Positions 32,737 through 42,266 of a DNA stretch of 64,000 nucleotides are shown here, piece after piece. The DNA is from an uncultured Chloroflexales bacterium (GTDB lineage Bacteria > Chloroflexota > Chloroflexia > Chloroflexales > Chloroflexaceae). The stretch covers positions 62,001 through 126,000 of the forward strand of contig CAKZSI010000041.1 in NCBI GenBank assembly GCA_937918935.1, in the 5' to 3' direction. The notes under the pieces were generated by a model, which did not search any database, was not told the origin of the DNA, and was given only the letters and a program-made list of their open reading frames with translations. The first letter of the stretch is position 1. Each line of letters starts with the position of its first letter. A program made the position numbers and the translations under genes.

Positions 32737-34098
32737 ATGCATAACGCGACCGAACGCAACGACCAGGCCGAGAAGCTGAATCTGCCGCGAACCTTCAAGA
32801 TCGGTTCGTTCCACGTCGGCTCCGCCTTTTCCGACATGCTGACCTCGGCCGTCTGGAACCGGGTGTTGATCAGCGATCTGGGGGTGCTCGCCACGCCGGT
32901 GGCCCTGCTGTCGGCGTTGCGCTACCTGCTGGCGCCGCTCAGCATCTGGGCCGGCAACCGCTCCGACAGCCATCCCCTCTTCGGGCGCCACCGGACGCCG
33001 TACATCTGGAGCGGACGGGGCCTGATGGTGGTTGGCCTGCTGCTCACGCCCCTGGCTACCCTGCAGATTGCCGAAGACGCGGCCTCGCTCGGGGGTTGGG
33101 TCCTGGCCACGCTGGCCTTTCTCATCTACGGCATCGGCACGCTGATCTCGGGCAGCCCGTTCATGGCGCTGATCCGTGATCGCACCCCGCCGAGCAAGCG
33201 CGGCCAGGCCTTGAGCATCGCCCAGATTATGCTCCTGGTGGCTTCGGTGATCGTGCCGGGGATCTACGCCGTGGTGATGAAGCACTACAGCCCCGAGGCC
33301 TTCTTCCGCACCGTGCTGATCGGGGTTGGGCTGGCCATCCCCTTCTGGTTCTTCTCGGTGCTGGGCGAGGATCGACGCGGCGCCGCTGCGACCGCGACAC
33401 CGGAGGGCGGGCCGGCCATCGGCTTCCTGCCCCTGCTGCGGATGATCTGGGCCGATCCGCGACCGCGCGCCTTCTTCTTGCTGCTGGCGCTCGGCTCGAT
33501 CTGCGCCTTCGCCCAGGATGCCATCCTGGAGCCCTTCGGCGGCGATGTCTTTGGTCTCGACGTGGGCGCGACGACGCGCTTCAATGCCTTCTGGGGGCTG
33601 GGGGTGCTGATCAGCATGATCACCGCCACCGTGCTTACCCGGCGGCGCGCCCCGCACGAACAAACCCCTACGGCGCGGCTCGGTCTGCTCCTCACCGCGC
33701 TGCCGCTGGCGCTCATCGGGGTGGTGGGGTTCTTCAAGCTGCAGGCCCTGCTCATCCCCGCCATCTTCCTTTTCGGCGTGGGCTTTGGCGTTTACACCGT
33801 CGGGGCGATCGGGCTGCTGATGGCCATGACCACCGATCGCCACGCCGGGGCCTATCTGGGTCTCTGGACGGTGGCGCAACTCGTCTTCCGCGGCGTTGGC
33901 GTGGCCCTCGGCGGGGTGCTGCGCGACGTCGTGCTCTGGATGACCGGAACGCCTTCTATCGCCTACGGCAGCGTATTCGTGCTGTCGGCCTTCGGTTTGC
34001 TCGTCTGTGTCGGTATTCTGGCTCGCGTAGATGCGCCTGGCTTTGTGGCGGGACGCGCGCCTGCCTCCGCCTCAGCGCTGGCTATGGCCGACGTCTGA
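32737..34098 (+). CDS. PucC-family (BCD) MFS transporter, copy 2
   Basis: 453 residues, a divergent paralogue of the preceding gene. The family motif appears as 'GNRSDSHPLFGRHRTPYIW', again with about twelve membrane helices and 'ILEPFGGDVFGL' where copy 1 has 'LLEPFGAKAFGM'. The N-terminus has a longer soluble head before 'FKIGSFHVGSAFSDML'. Two adjacent but clearly different copies suggest different partners, for example core versus peripheral antenna (inference). It precedes hemA by 183 bases with a hairpin and an operator-like array between. The RBS is weak (GCAGGGGTAAAGCG). Confidence 0.87.
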   Translation: MHNATERNDQAEKLNLPRTFKIGSFHVGSAFSDMLTSAVWNRVLISDLGVLATPVALLSALRYLLAPLSIWAGNRSDSHPLFGRHRTPYIWSGRGLMVVGLLLTPLATLQIAEDAASLGGWVLATLAFLIYGIGTLISGSPFMALIRDRTPPSKRGQALSIAQIMLLVASVIVPGIYAVVMKHYSPEAFFRTVLIGVGLAIPFWFFSVLGEDRRGAAATATPEGGPAIGFLPLLRMIWADPRPRAFFLLLALGSICAFAQDAILEPFGGDVFGLDVGATTRFNAFWGLGVLISMITATVLTRRRAPHEQTPTARLGLLLTALPLALIGVVGFFKLQALLIPAIFLFGVGFGVYTVGAIGLLMAMTTDRHAGAYLGLWTVAQLVFRGVGVALGGVLRDVVLWMTGTPSIAYGSVFVLSAFGLLVCVGILARVDAPGFVAGRAPASASALAMADV

Positions 34099-34112
34099 CG
34101 CTATTGCCTCCG

Positions 34113-34145
34113 GGGCGCGCCCTTCGCCAGGCTGAGGGCGCGCCC
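34113..34145. repeat. Hairpin GGGCGCGCCCT..AGGGCGCGCCC
   Basis: Perfect 11-bp arms (34113-34123 and 34135-34145) with an 11-base loop TCGCCAGGCTG. A related, more degenerate copy (GCGCCCT-gcaacaggctg-AGGGTGC) lies after bchL at 47742-47766. It possibly ends the pucC transcript before hemA. Confidence 0.65.
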
Positions 34146-34169
34146 ACGGTTGATCGCGGCCCGTGTAAG

Positions 34170-34193
34170 CGTGATTTTCTTCACGAACGTGAA
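34170..34193. promoter_or_regulatory. Three alternating CGTGA half-sites upstream of hemA
   Basis: CGTGA (34170-34174), TCACG (34181-34185) and CGTGA(A) (34188-34193) alternate in orientation, forming two overlapping dyads: CGTGA-N6-TCACG and TTCACG-aa-CGTGAA. They lie 90-110 bases before hemA. This looks like an operator for a dimeric regulator; no regulator is identified. Confidence 0.45.
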
Positions 34194-34281
34194 CGCGACG
34201 CAGAACGGGGTCTCGCCCGCGATGATGAGGGCGGGGTTCCGCAAGCACAGGAACTCTGGTCTCAGGATTTGGGGGTCGAGC

Positions 34282-35604
34282 ATGAAGCTCCTTCTCGCCG
34301 GCCTCGATCACACCACCGCGCCGGTGGAGATCCGCGAGCGGCTGGCGTTTTCCGCCACTGACATCACCGCCGCTCTGACACGACTCACCGGTAAGAGTGG
34401 TGACGCTCCGCCGCTCCTGGCCGAGGCGGCCATCCTTTCGACATGTAACCGCGTGGAGATCTACGGCGTGACCCACGCGGGCAGTACAGCGCAGAGTCTC
34501 GTAAGTTTTCTGGCCGAGTTTCATGGTCTCGAGGAGCGTGAATTCGCCCATACGCTGTACTTCTACAGCGGCGAGGATGTGGCGCGCCATCTGTGCGCTA
34601 CGGCCTCGGGGTTGCGCTCGCTGGTCCTCGGCGAGGCGCAGATCCAGGGACAGGTGCGCACTTCGTACGAGCAGGCCCAGGCCGCCGGCACGGTCGGTCC
34701 GGTTCTGCACCGCCTGTTCCAGCACGCCCTGGTGGCCGGCAAGCGCGCTCGTTCAGAGACGGCCCTGGGGCAGGGCGCGGCGAGTATTTCGCAGGCCGGC
34801 GTGGAACTGGCCCGGCAGCGCCTCGGTGAGTTGAAGGGCCGCGCGGTGCTGCTCGTCGGCGGCGGCGAGGTGAGTGAACTGGCCGCCCAGAACCTGCTCG
34901 CCAACGGCGCCGACCGGCTGATGATCGTCAACCGCACCACCGCGCGCGCCCGCGAACTGGCCGAGCGCTACGGCGCGACCGCCTACGGTCTGGAGGATCT
35001 GCCCGCGGTGCTGCCGCGCGCCGATATCGTCATCAGTTCTACTGCCGCCCCCGTGCCGATCATCTACCGCGAGCACATCTGTGATGCCCTGGCGGTCAAG
35101 ACCCTCTCTTGCGCGGTGAATGGCGCCGCGCCCTGCCCCGAGATGCTGCTGATCGATCTGGCGGTGCCCCGCGACATCCATCCCGATGTCGCCAGCGTGC
35201 CCGGGGCCTACGTCTACACCGTTGATGACCTCCAGGACGTGGTGCGGGCCACTCTGGGCCAGCGCGCCCAGGCCGCCCAGCGGGCCGAGGAGATCATCCT
35301 CGAAGAGATGCGCGCCTTTCAGGCCTGGGTCCGCACCCAGGAGGCGGTGCCCGCACTGACGATGCTCCGCGAGCACGCCGAGTCGCTCCGCAATGCCGAG
35401 TTGGAACGGGCCCTCCGTCGCCTGGCCGATCTCTCACCCGAACAACGCACGGTGATCGAGGCCCTTACCCGTAGCATTGTGAACAAACTGCTGCACATGC
35501 CCACCCGCCGCCTGCGTGATGCCGCCGCCGAGGGTGACGGAATGCGCTACGCGGCTATGGTGCGCGATCTGTTCAATCTGGAGCCTTCGACGGCGGATCG
35601 CTGA
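34282..35604 (+). CDS. hemA: Glutamyl-tRNA reductase
   Basis: 440 residues from the ATG at 34282, where family homology begins ('[20 protein letters not shown]'); a longer reading frame from 34150 adds 44 unrelated residues. It reduces glutamyl-tRNA to glutamate-1-semialdehyde with NADPH, the first committed step of the C5 route. The catalytic Cys is in '[10 protein letters not shown]' (about 50), the NADP-binding domain in '[16 protein letters not shown]', and the C-terminal dimerisation helix follows. The next enzyme, HemL, is encoded five genes downstream. The operator-like CGTGA array upstream may control entry to the pathway. Confidence 0.97.
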   Translation: MKLLLAGLDHTTAPVEIRERLAFSATDITAALTRLTGKSGDAPPLLAEAAILSTCNRVEIYGVTHAGSTAQSLVSFLAEFHGLEEREFAHTLYFYSGEDVARHLCATASGLRSLVLGEAQIQGQVRTSYEQAQAAGTVGPVLHRLFQHALVAGKRARSETALGQGAASISQAGVELARQRLGELKGRAVLLVGGGEVSELAAQNLLANGADRLMIVNRTTARARELAERYGATAYGLEDLPAVLPRADIVISSTAAPVPIIYREHICDALAVKTLSCAVNGAAPCPEMLLIDLAVPRDIHPDVASVPGAYVYTVDDLQDVVRATLGQRAQAAQRAEEIILEEMRAFQAWVRTQEAVPALTMLREHAESLRNAELERALRRLADLSPEQRTVIEALTRSIVNKLLHMPTRRLRDAAAEGDGMRYAAMVRDLFNLEPSTADR

Positions 35605-35670
35605 CCGGCGGACGACGCGCCATGATTTGCGCCCTGCTCTGGCGGCCATGCGAAGTACGGTGGAGAGTAT

Positions 35671-36660
35671 ATGCTCAAACGCATCCTCGGGACGCGGGGC
35701 TCACGTCTGGCCCTGGCCCAGTCAACCCTGATCGCCGATGCCCTGCGCGCCGCGCACCCCGGTCTTGCGGTGGAGTTGCGCGTGATTACTACCCGCGGCG
35801 ACCGCATCCTCGATGTCGCCCTCTCCGCCGTTGGTGACAAGGGGCTGTTCGTGAAGGAACTCGAGCAGGCGCTCCTGGCCGAAGAGGTGGACTTCTGCGT
35901 CCACAGTTGCAAGGATCTGCCCTCGATCGTTCCCGAGGGTCTGACCCTCGCCGCGTTCCCCGCACGGGTCGATCCGCGCGACATGCTGGTGCTGCGGGCG
36001 GAAACACCCGCGGCGGGCCAGGCCACCCTCGAAGCCCTGCCGCGCGGCGGGGTGGTGGGCACCAGTTCGCTGCGGCGCGCCTGCCAGATCCGCGCCCTGC
36101 GGCCCGACCTGGAACTGCGTGACGTGCGGGGCAATGTGGATACCCGCCTGCGCAAACTGGCCGAGGGGCAGTACGATGCCCTCGTGCTGGCCACGGCGGG
36201 CCTGGAGCGCCTGGGCCTGTTCGATGCTGATGGGCGCCTGCGGAGCGACGGCGCAGCCTTCGTGGCCGCGCCGGTTCCCGCCGAAACCATGCTGCCCGCT
36301 GTGGCCCAGGGCATCCTGGCCATCGAGTGCCGCGCCGATGATGCCGAGACGCTGGCCCTGCTCGCACCCCTCGATCACGCCCCCAGCCGCGCCGCCGCTC
36401 TGGCCGAACGGGCCTTCCTGCGGCGCCTGGAGGGCGGCTGCCAGGTGCCCATTGCGGCCTATGCCACCCTTGACGTGCCGGATCGCCTGCGCCTGCGCGG
36501 TCTCGTTGGCTCCCTCGATGGAACGATGGTCGTTCGCGGCGAGCGATCTGGCCCGGTTGAGACCGCCGAGAGCCTGGGGACGGTCCTCGCCGAAGCCTTG
36601 CTGGAGCAGGGCGCCGCCGAGGTGCTGACGGCGTTGACGGGTAGAGGCGGGGATTTGTAG
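35671..36660 (+). CDS. hemC: Hydroxymethylbilane synthase (porphobilinogen deaminase)
   Basis: 329 residues. It joins four porphobilinogen units into hydroxymethylbilane on a covalent dipyrromethane cofactor. 'RILGTRGSRLALAQS' opens the protein; the catalytic Asp lies in 'CVHSCKDLPS', and the cofactor-binding Cys in 'LEGGCQVPIAA' (about 256). Slightly longer than the usual 305-315 residues. It sits between hemA (66 bases) and hemD (78 bases), the classic hemACD order. RBS: GGAGAG 4-5 bases before the ATG. Confidence 0.96.
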   Translation: MLKRILGTRGSRLALAQSTLIADALRAAHPGLAVELRVITTRGDRILDVALSAVGDKGLFVKELEQALLAEEVDFCVHSCKDLPSIVPEGLTLAAFPARVDPRDMLVLRAETPAAGQATLEALPRGGVVGTSSLRRACQIRALRPDLELRDVRGNVDTRLRKLAEGQYDALVLATAGLERLGLFDADGRLRSDGAAFVAAPVPAETMLPAVAQGILAIECRADDAETLALLAPLDHAPSRAAALAERAFLRRLEGGCQVPIAAYATLDVPDRLRLRGLVGSLDGTMVVRGERSGPVETAESLGTVLAEALLEQGAAEVLTALTGRGGDL

Positions 36661-36728
36661 AGGTGTGCAGGTGTGGAGCTGGAGAGGAAGAGACAATTCC
36701 ACACCTCCGTACCTCCGCACTCCCCGGC
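36661..36728. repeat. Octanucleotide tandem repeats at the hemC-hemD junction
   Basis: Octamers GGTGTGCA, GGTGTGGA, GCTGGAGA run from 36662, then complementary octamers CACACCTC, CGTACCTC, CGCACTCC from about 36700. The two blocks can pair. The same octamer type occurs at 45408-45439 (bchB-bciB) and near 53560. Slippage here could alter the spacing before hemD. Confidence 0.6.
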
Positions 36729-36738
36729 GGAGCCACAT

Positions 36739-37560
36739 ATGTCTGACACGGAGCGCCGACAATCCGACCACCTACCTCTGGCGAGGCTGCGGGTGCTGGT
36801 ACCGCGCGCCGCCGGGCGCGGCGATGAACTGGCGGCGCGCCTGGCAGCCCTCGGCGCGACGCCGTTGCTGCGCCCGACGATTGCCTACGCCCCACCCGAG
36901 GACCAGGCGGCCCTGGCCGAGGCCATGAGCCGGCTGGAGGCGGGGATGTACGAGTGGCTGCTGCTGACGAGCGTTACCGCGGTCGAAGTGGTGGCCGAGG
37001 CCCTGGGCGAACGGGCGCCGCTGCTGGCCCATCGCGTGTCGCTGAAGATCGGCGCGGTTGGCCCGGCCACCGCCGCCGCCTGCCGTGAACTGCTGGGCGC
37101 GGAACCTGCGGCCGTACCCGAACGTTTCCTTGGCTCCGAACTGGTCGCCGCCATGGGCGAAACGGCGGGGCGGCGCGTGCTGCTGCCTAATGCCGACATC
37201 GCCCGCCCGGAGTTGGAGGAGCGCCTGCGCGCCGCTGGCGCCCTGGTAGACCGGGTGGTGGCCTACCGGACTGTGCCGGCCCCCGGCGGCGAGGAACTGG
37301 CGGCCTGGCTCCGCGATGGCGCGATTGATGTGCTGCTCTTCACCAGCGGTTCCACCGCCCGCTCCTTTGCACAGCAGGTGGGCGCCGCGGGCCTGGAGGC
37401 CGCCCGGCGCTGCCTGGTGGCCTGTATTGGCCCCTCGACGGCCGAAACCTGCCGCGAACTGGGCCTGCCGCCTGCCGTAGTTGCCGCCGTCTCGACCGAA
37501 GCCGGTCTGCTCGAGGCCCTGGTGGAGTATTACCGTTTGGAGAGACGCGGGGAGACGTAG
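36739..37560 (+). CDS. hemD: Uroporphyrinogen-III synthase
   Basis: 273 residues from the ATG at 36739 (GGAG 7 bases upstream). It cyclises hydroxymethylbilane with inversion of ring D to uroporphyrinogen III. The sequence is poorly conserved across the family, but the two-domain pattern is there: 'LRVLVPRAAGRGDELAARL' at the start, 'WLLLTSVTAVEVVAEAL', 'RVLLPNADIARPELEERLRA', 'TVPAP' and 'VLLFTSGSTARSFAQQV'. Position directly after hemC supports the call. The last codons lie inside a hairpin that continues past the stop. An in-frame ATG at 36673 would start inside the octamer repeats. Confidence 0.9.
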   Translation: MSDTERRQSDHLPLARLRVLVPRAAGRGDELAARLAALGATPLLRPTIAYAPPEDQAALAEAMSRLEAGMYEWLLLTSVTAVEVVAEALGERAPLLAHRVSLKIGAVGPATAAACRELLGAEPAAVPERFLGSELVAAMGETAGRRVLLPNADIARPELEERLRAAGALVDRVVAYRTVPAPGGEELAAWLRDGAIDVLLFTSGSTARSFAQQVGAAGLEAARRCLVACIGPSTAETCRELGLPPAVVAAVSTEAGLLEALVEYYRLERRGET

Positions 37561-37572
37561 CCTCCCCGCGTC
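37544..37572. terminator. Hairpin spanning the hemD stop codon
   Basis: Arms GACGCGGGGAG (37544-37554) and CTCCCCGCGTC (37562-37572) are perfect 11-bp complements; the TAG stop sits in the loop. No U-tract follows, so it may be an attenuator or an mRNA-stability element rather than a full terminator. Confidence 0.6.
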
Positions 37573-37587
37573 CCTCAGCCGGTTGCA

Positions 37588-37620
37588 GGGGTGTGGGGAA
37601 ACCTGGTTTCCCCACACCCC
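37588..37620. repeat. Perfect 33-bp palindrome between hemD and hemB
   Basis: Sixteen-base arms (37588-37603 and 37605-37620) around a single central T at 37604: the longest member of the GGGGAAACC-N-GGTTTCCCC family in the window. It sits 35 bases before the hemB start. Confidence 0.85.
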
Positions 37621-37654
37621 TACCGAATGAGTCGACGACGCAAAGGAGGAGCGC

Positions 37655-38668
37655 ATGTCTGGGTTTCCTACCATTCGGCCGCGGCGGTTGCGCCGCACCG
37701 CCACGCTGCGGCGCATGGTGCGCGAGACGGCGCCGCGCGTTGACCAGTTGATCGCGCCACTGTTCATCCGCCATGGCAGCGGTGTTGTGCGGCCCATTGC
37801 TTCCATGCCCGGCCATGCGCAACTCTCCGTAGATATGGCCGTGCGCGAGGCCGAGTCGCTGGCCGAACTGGGCGTCCCCGCCGTGCTGCTCTTCGGCATT
37901 CCCGCCCATAAAGACGCCCTGGGCAGCGAGAACTTTGACCCCGATGGCATTGTGCCCCGGGCCGCCGCCGCAATCAAGCGCGCCGTTCCGGAGTTGATCG
38001 TCATCTCGGATATGTGTTGCTGTGAATATACCGATCATGGTCACTGCGGGATCATCAACGTTCCTCGCAGTAAGTATTACAACGAACGTCTGGCCGAGGG
38101 GTATCTGCTCAACGACCCTACCCTGGAGATCCTGGGCAAGGCCGCAGTCGTGCATGCTCAGGCCGGGGCCGACATCATCGCCCCCTCGGGCATGATTGAC
38201 GGCATGGTGGCCCGCATTCGCACCGCGCTGGATCTGGCCGGCCTGCATGAGACGGCGATCATGAGTTATGCCGCCAAGTTTGCCTCGAGCTTCTACGGCC
38301 CCTTCCGCGATGCCGCCGAAAGCCCTCCCGGCTTCGGCGATCGCAGCGAGTACCAGATGGACCCGGCCAACCGCCGCGAGGCCATGCGCGAAGTGACCCT
38401 CGATGTCGAAGAGGGCGCCGATCTGCTGATGGTCAAACCGGCCCTGGCCTACCTCGACATCATCCGCCAGGTGCGCGACCGCTTCGAGTTGCCCCTGGCC
38501 GCCTACCAGGTGAGCGGCGAGTACAGCATGGTCAAGGCCGCCGCCGAGAAGGGCTGGATCGATGAGCGGCGCGTGGCCCTGGAGTCGCTGACCGCAATTG
38601 CCCGCGCCGGGGCCGACCTGATTATCACCTACTGGGCCAGAGATGCCGCGCGCTGGCTCCGCGGGTAA
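37655..38668 (+). CDS. hemB: Delta-aminolevulinic acid dehydratase (porphobilinogen synthase)
   Basis: 337 residues with a near-ideal AAAGGAGG ribosome binding site. It condenses two 5-aminolevulinate molecules to porphobilinogen. The zinc-type cysteine cluster '[14 protein letters not shown]' (about 119-132) indicates a zinc rather than Mg-only active-site metal. The two Schiff-base lysines are in '[13 protein letters not shown]' (about 208) and '[11 protein letters not shown]' (about 263). The next gene, hemE, begins 10 bases after the stop, so the two are tightly coupled. Confidence 0.97.
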   Translation: MSGFPTIRPRRLRRTATLRRMVRETAPRVDQLIAPLFIRHGSGVVRPIASMPGHAQLSVDMAVREAESLAELGVPAVLLFGIPAHKDALGSENFDPDGIVPRAAAAIKRAVPELIVISDMCCCEYTDHGHCGIINVPRSKYYNERLAEGYLLNDPTLEILGKAAVVHAQAGADIIAPSGMIDGMVARIRTALDLAGLHETAIMSYAAKFASSFYGPFRDAAESPPGFGDRSEYQMDPANRREAMREVTLDVEEGADLLMVKPALAYLDIIRQVRDRFELPLAAYQVSGEYSMVKAAAEKGWIDERRVALESLTAIARAGADLIITYWARDAARWLRG

Positions 38669-38678
38669 GGAGACCCCT

Positions 38679-39719
38679 ATGACCAACCGTATTCTGGCCG
38701 CCTGCCGGCGCGAACCGACTGACCGCACCCCCATCTGGCTGATGCGCCAGGCGGGTCGCTATATGTCTGTGTATCGGGCCGTGCGCGAGCGCCACGGGTT
38801 CCTCGAAATGGTCAAGCGGCCCGAGGTGGCCGCCGAGGTGACCCTCCAGCCCATCGAGGCGTTCCACATGGACGCGGCGATTATCTTCGCCGATATTCTG
38901 CCGCCACTGGAGGGCATCGGCATTCAGCTCACCTTCGAGAAGGGCGAGGGGCCGGTCATCCACAATCCCATCCGCAGCCGCGCCGATATCGAGGCGCTGC
39001 GGCCCTACGTCGCCGAGGAGTCCTCGGAGTACACCCTGGAGGCGCTGCGCCTGGTGAAGCGGGCCTTGCCTCCCGATACGGCCCTCTACGGTTTCAGCGG
39101 GGCGCCGTTTACCCTGGCCAGTTACGCCATCGAGGGCGGGGGCAGCCGCGAGTACCGCCGCACCAAGGTGCTGATGTACAACGACCCGACCAGTTGGAAC
39201 CTGCTGATGGAAAAACTGGCCGGCCTGGTGGCGGACTACCTGGCAGCCCAGGTGCGCGCCGGGGCCGATGTGGTGCAGATCTTCGACTCCTGGGCCGGCG
39301 CCCTGGCCCCCGATGATTTCCGCGAGTACGTACTGCCGCACCTCCAGCGGGCCATCGGTCAGTTCCGCGCCGCCTTTGCTCCCGGCCAGGCGCCCCCGGT
39401 GGTCTACTTCGGCACCGATCTGAATGGCATGCTGCCCCTGCTGCGCGAGACCGGGGCCGAGGTCATCGGCCTCGACTGGCGCATCCGCCTCGACGATGGC
39501 TGGGCCCGGCTCGGCCCCGGCGTGGCTGTGCAGGGGAACCTGGACCCCCTGGCGCTCCACGGCCCCTGGCCCGAGATCGAGCGCCGCGCGCGGGCCATCC
39601 TCGACCAGGCCGCGGGGCGCCCCGGCCATATCTTTAACCTCGGCCACGGCATCCTCACCGAAACCCCCGAGGACAACGTGCGCCGCCTGGTTGAGTTCGT
39701 CCAGGGGTATCGTGTATGA
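38679..39719 (+). CDS. hemE: Uroporphyrinogen decarboxylase
   Basis: 346 residues from the ATG at 38679, with AAGGAG overlapping the hemB stop region. It removes four acetate carboxyls from uroporphyrinogen III to give coproporphyrinogen III. Signatures: '[12 protein letters not shown]' (about 20-31) and '[12 protein letters not shown]' (about 132-143), plus the catalytic Asp region 'FADILPP'. Its product feeds either HemN or HemF, both encoded in this cluster. Normal family length. Confidence 0.97.
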   Translation: MTNRILAACRREPTDRTPIWLMRQAGRYMSVYRAVRERHGFLEMVKRPEVAAEVTLQPIEAFHMDAAIIFADILPPLEGIGIQLTFEKGEGPVIHNPIRSRADIEALRPYVAEESSEYTLEALRLVKRALPPDTALYGFSGAPFTLASYAIEGGGSREYRRTKVLMYNDPTSWNLLMEKLAGLVADYLAAQVRAGADVVQIFDSWAGALAPDDFREYVLPHLQRAIGQFRAAFAPGQAPPVVYFGTDLNGMLPLLRETGAEVIGLDWRIRLDDGWARLGPGVAVQGNLDPLALHGPWPEIERRARAILDQAAGRPGHIFNLGHGILTETPEDNVRRLVEFVQGYRV

Positions 39720-39738
39720 ACCCTGGTCCTCTCCCGGC

Positions 39739-39779
39739 AGGAGAGGTTCGGAGGCGCTTCGCCCCACTGAACCTCTCCT
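39739..39779. repeat. Hairpin between hemE and hemL
   Basis: Perfect 11-bp arms AGGAGAGGTTC (39739-39749) and GAACCTCTCCT (39769-39779) with a 19-base loop. A partial GTGGGG..GGTTGCCC palindrome follows. It may be an RNA-processing site in the hem transcript. Confidence 0.6.
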
Positions 39780-39861
39780 CAGGCAGAGGCGTGGGGCGCC
39801 CGGTTGCCCTATCCTCCCGCAGGAGTTACACGGACAGGCTCGAAAAGCCACGGAGTGAACC

Positions 39862-41169
39862 ATGAGCGATCGCTACGCCCGCTCGAAAGAACTCTACGCC
39901 GAGGCGGTCCGGCTGATCCCCGGCGGGGTCAACTCGCCGGTACGCGCCTTTCGCGGCGTCGGCGGCACGCCGCTGTTTATCGAACGCGGCCAGGGAGCCT
40001 ATATCTGGGACGCCGACGGTAATGCCTATATTGACTACGTGCTCTCGTGGGGGCCGCTGCTCCTCGGCCACGCCCACCCGGCGGTGGTCGAGGCCGTACA
40101 GGCCCAGGTGGCGCGCGGCTCCAGCTTCGGCGCGCCCACCGAACTGGAGACGGCCCTGGCCCGCCGCGTGCTGGAACTGATGCCCGGGCTTGACCAGGTG
40201 CGCTTTGTCAACTCGGGCACCGAGGCGACCATGAGCGCCCTGCGCCTGGCGCGGGCCTACACCGGCCGCGACAAAATCGTCAAGTTCACCGGCTGCTACC
40301 ACGGTCACGCTGATATGCTGCTGGTGCAGGCCGGCTCGGGCGTGGCCACCCTGGGCCTTCCCGACAGCCCCGGCGTTACCGCCAGCACCGCCGCCGACAC
40401 CCTCACCGCCGAATACAACGACCTCGAGGCGGTTCGGAACCTCTTCGCCGTCTACGGCGGGCAGATTGCCGCAGTGATCGTCGAGCCGATCGCCGCCAAT
40501 ATGGGCTTTGTGCTCCCCGAGCCGGGGTTCCTCGAGGGGCTGCGGGCGCTGACCCGCGAGCACGGGGCCTTGCTGATCCTCGATGAAGTGATGACCGGCT
40601 TCCGGGTCGCCCCCGGCGGCGCCCAGGGCCTGTGGGGCATTGACCCGGATCTGACCTGCCTTGGCAAGGTCATCGGCGGCGGCCTGCCCGTGGGCGCCTA
40701 CGCCGGCAAGGCGCCGATCATGCAGATGGTCGCGCCCGCCGGGCCAATGTACCAGGCCGGCACCCTCTCGGGCAACCCCCTGGCCATGGCCGCGGGCCTG
40801 GCAACGCTCAACACCGCTTTCACCCCGGAGCAGGGCGTGACACCCTTCGACCGCGCCGCTGCCTGCGCCGCCGAACTGGCCGCCGGGTTGCGCGTCCTGG
40901 CCGAGGAATGCGGCGTTCCGCTCCAGGTGGGCCAGGTCGGTACGATGTTCGGGTTCTACTTCTTGAAGGAGGCCGGCGCTCGCGTCACCAACTGGGCCGA
41001 GGCCAGACGTCTGGTGGACCCACAGCGGTACGGGCGCTTCTTCTGGGCCATGTGCGAGCGGGGGGTCTACCTGGCGCCGTCGCAGTTTGAAGCCGGCTTC
41101 CTCAGCGCCGCCCACGGCCCCGATGCGGTCGAGCGCACCCTGGCCGCCGCGCGCGAGGCGCTGGGGTAA
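39862..41169 (+). CDS. hemL: Glutamate-1-semialdehyde 2,1-aminomutase
   Basis: 435 residues. A PLP enzyme that converts glutamate-1-semialdehyde, the HemA product, to 5-aminolevulinate. Signatures: '[19 protein letters not shown]' at the start, 'LLLGHAHP', '[20 protein letters not shown]', '[11 protein letters not shown]', and the PLP lysine in '[17 protein letters not shown]' (about 272). Presence of HemA plus HemL shows the C5 pathway rather than the glycine/ALA-synthase route, as expected for Chloroflexota. RBS is modest (CGGAGTGAACC). Confidence 0.97.
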   Translation: MSDRYARSKELYAEAVRLIPGGVNSPVRAFRGVGGTPLFIERGQGAYIWDADGNAYIDYVLSWGPLLLGHAHPAVVEAVQAQVARGSSFGAPTELETALARRVLELMPGLDQVRFVNSGTEATMSALRLARAYTGRDKIVKFTGCYHGHADMLLVQAGSGVATLGLPDSPGVTASTAADTLTAEYNDLEAVRNLFAVYGGQIAAVIVEPIAANMGFVLPEPGFLEGLRALTREHGALLILDEVMTGFRVAPGGAQGLWGIDPDLTCLGKVIGGGLPVGAYAGKAPIMQMVAPAGPMYQAGTLSGNPLAMAAGLATLNTAFTPEQGVTPFDRAAACAAELAAGLRVLAEECGVPLQVGQVGTMFGFYFLKEAGARVTNWAEARRLVDPQRYGRFFWAMCERGVYLAPSQFEAGFLSAAHGPDAVERTLAAAREALG

Positions 41170-41245
41170 TGTCGGGTCAACCCGGTTGCTCCAACCTCAC
41201 AATGTATCGAGGGAGAGGCTTTCCCCACTTTTTCGGCAGGGGCCT

Positions 41246-41264
41246 GGGGAAACCCGGTTTCCCC
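41246..41264. repeat. GGGGAAACC-C-GGTTTCCCC palindrome between hemL and hemF
   Basis: A perfect 19-bp palindrome with a central C at 41255, the same family as 16941-16965 and 37588-37620. Confidence 0.8.
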
Positions 41265-41302
41265 ACCCTGTCAGCACGACAGAGCAACGGAGAGGAATGC
41301 CA

Positions 41303-42235
41303 ATGACCCTGACCGACACCCGTGAACTGGTCCACGAGATTATGCGCGAGGCGCAGGCGGCCCTGATCGCCGGCTTTGAAGACGTGGAGCGCGAGGGCGC
41401 GCCCTATGCCGGCCTGCCGCCCGGCCGGTTCGATGGAGCGACCTGGGAGCGCCCCGGCGGGGGTGGGGGCATGGCCCGCGTGCTCACCGAGGGCGCGGTC
41501 TTCGAGCGCGCCGGGGTGAACGTCTCTGCCGTCCACGGGGCCGAGACACCGTCCAGCATCTACCAGGAAAAGCCTGGCACGCGGGGACATCCCTACTTCG
41601 CCACCGGCGTTTCCATGGTGCTGCACCCGCGCAACCCCTACGTGCCCGCCTTCCATGCCAACTTTCGCTACTTTGAGGCCGGGACGGAACGCTGGTTCGG
41701 CGGCGGCATGGACCTGACGCCCTCCTACGGCTTCGAGGAGGATGCGCGCCACTTCCACACCACCCTCAAGGCCTATGTCGAGCGGCACGGCGTGGTGGAT
41801 TACCCGACGGTGAAGGACTGGTGCGACCGCTACTTCTACCTGCCCCATCGCAGAGAGATGCGCGGCATCGGCGGGATCTTCTTCGACGACCTGAGCCTCC
41901 CCGGCGAGGAGGGCTTCGACCGGGCGCTGGCCTTCGTCCGTGAGGGCGCCGCCACCATTCTGGCCGCCTACCTGCCCCTGGTGCGCCGCCGCTTCGGAAC
42001 CCCCTACGGCGAGCGCGAACGCCGCTGGCAACTCTACCGGCGCGGTCGCTACGTTGAGTTCAACCTGGTGCTCGACCGCGGCACCCGCTTTGGTCTGCAA
42101 ACCGACGGCAACATCGAGGCCATCCTGATGTCACTGCCCCCGCTGGCCCGCTGGGAGTTCCAGTACACGCCCGAACCCGGCTCGCCCGAGGCCGAAATGG
42201 CCCGCTTCCTGGTTCCCCGCGACTGGGCCGTGTAG
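41303..42235 (+). CDS. hemF: Oxygen-dependent coproporphyrinogen III oxidase
   Basis: 310 residues from the ATG at 41303; GGAGAGG is 7 bases upstream, whereas the ATG at 41297 is too close to it. It decarboxylates coproporphyrinogen III with O2. Signatures: '[21 protein letters not shown]', 'VHPRNP'-type '[20 protein letters not shown]', '[17 protein letters not shown]' and '[18 protein letters not shown]'. The functional twin of HemN in the same cluster. Last hem gene before the DPOR operon, which has its own promoter after a 119-base gap. Confidence 0.97.
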   Translation: MTLTDTRELVHEIMREAQAALIAGFEDVEREGAPYAGLPPGRFDGATWERPGGGGGMARVLTEGAVFERAGVNVSAVHGAETPSSIYQEKPGTRGHPYFATGVSMVLHPRNPYVPAFHANFRYFEAGTERWFGGGMDLTPSYGFEEDARHFHTTLKAYVERHGVVDYPTVKDWCDRYFYLPHRREMRGIGGIFFDDLSLPGEEGFDRALAFVREGAATILAAYLPLVRRRFGTPYGERERRWQLYRRGRYVEFNLVLDRGTRFGLQTDGNIEAILMSLPPLARWEFQYTPEPGSPEAEMARFLVPRDWAV

Positions 42236-42266
42236 TCTTGCACACCTTATGCACAAAAAATGTTTA

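Noticed and set aside
34150-34281. Longer in-frame start for hemA
   Set aside because: The added 44 residues are not family-like and contain the operator-like array; homology starts at 34282.
36661-36728. Octamer repeats considered as a CRISPR array
   Set aside because: Units are 8 bases with no unique spacers and no cas genes are nearby.
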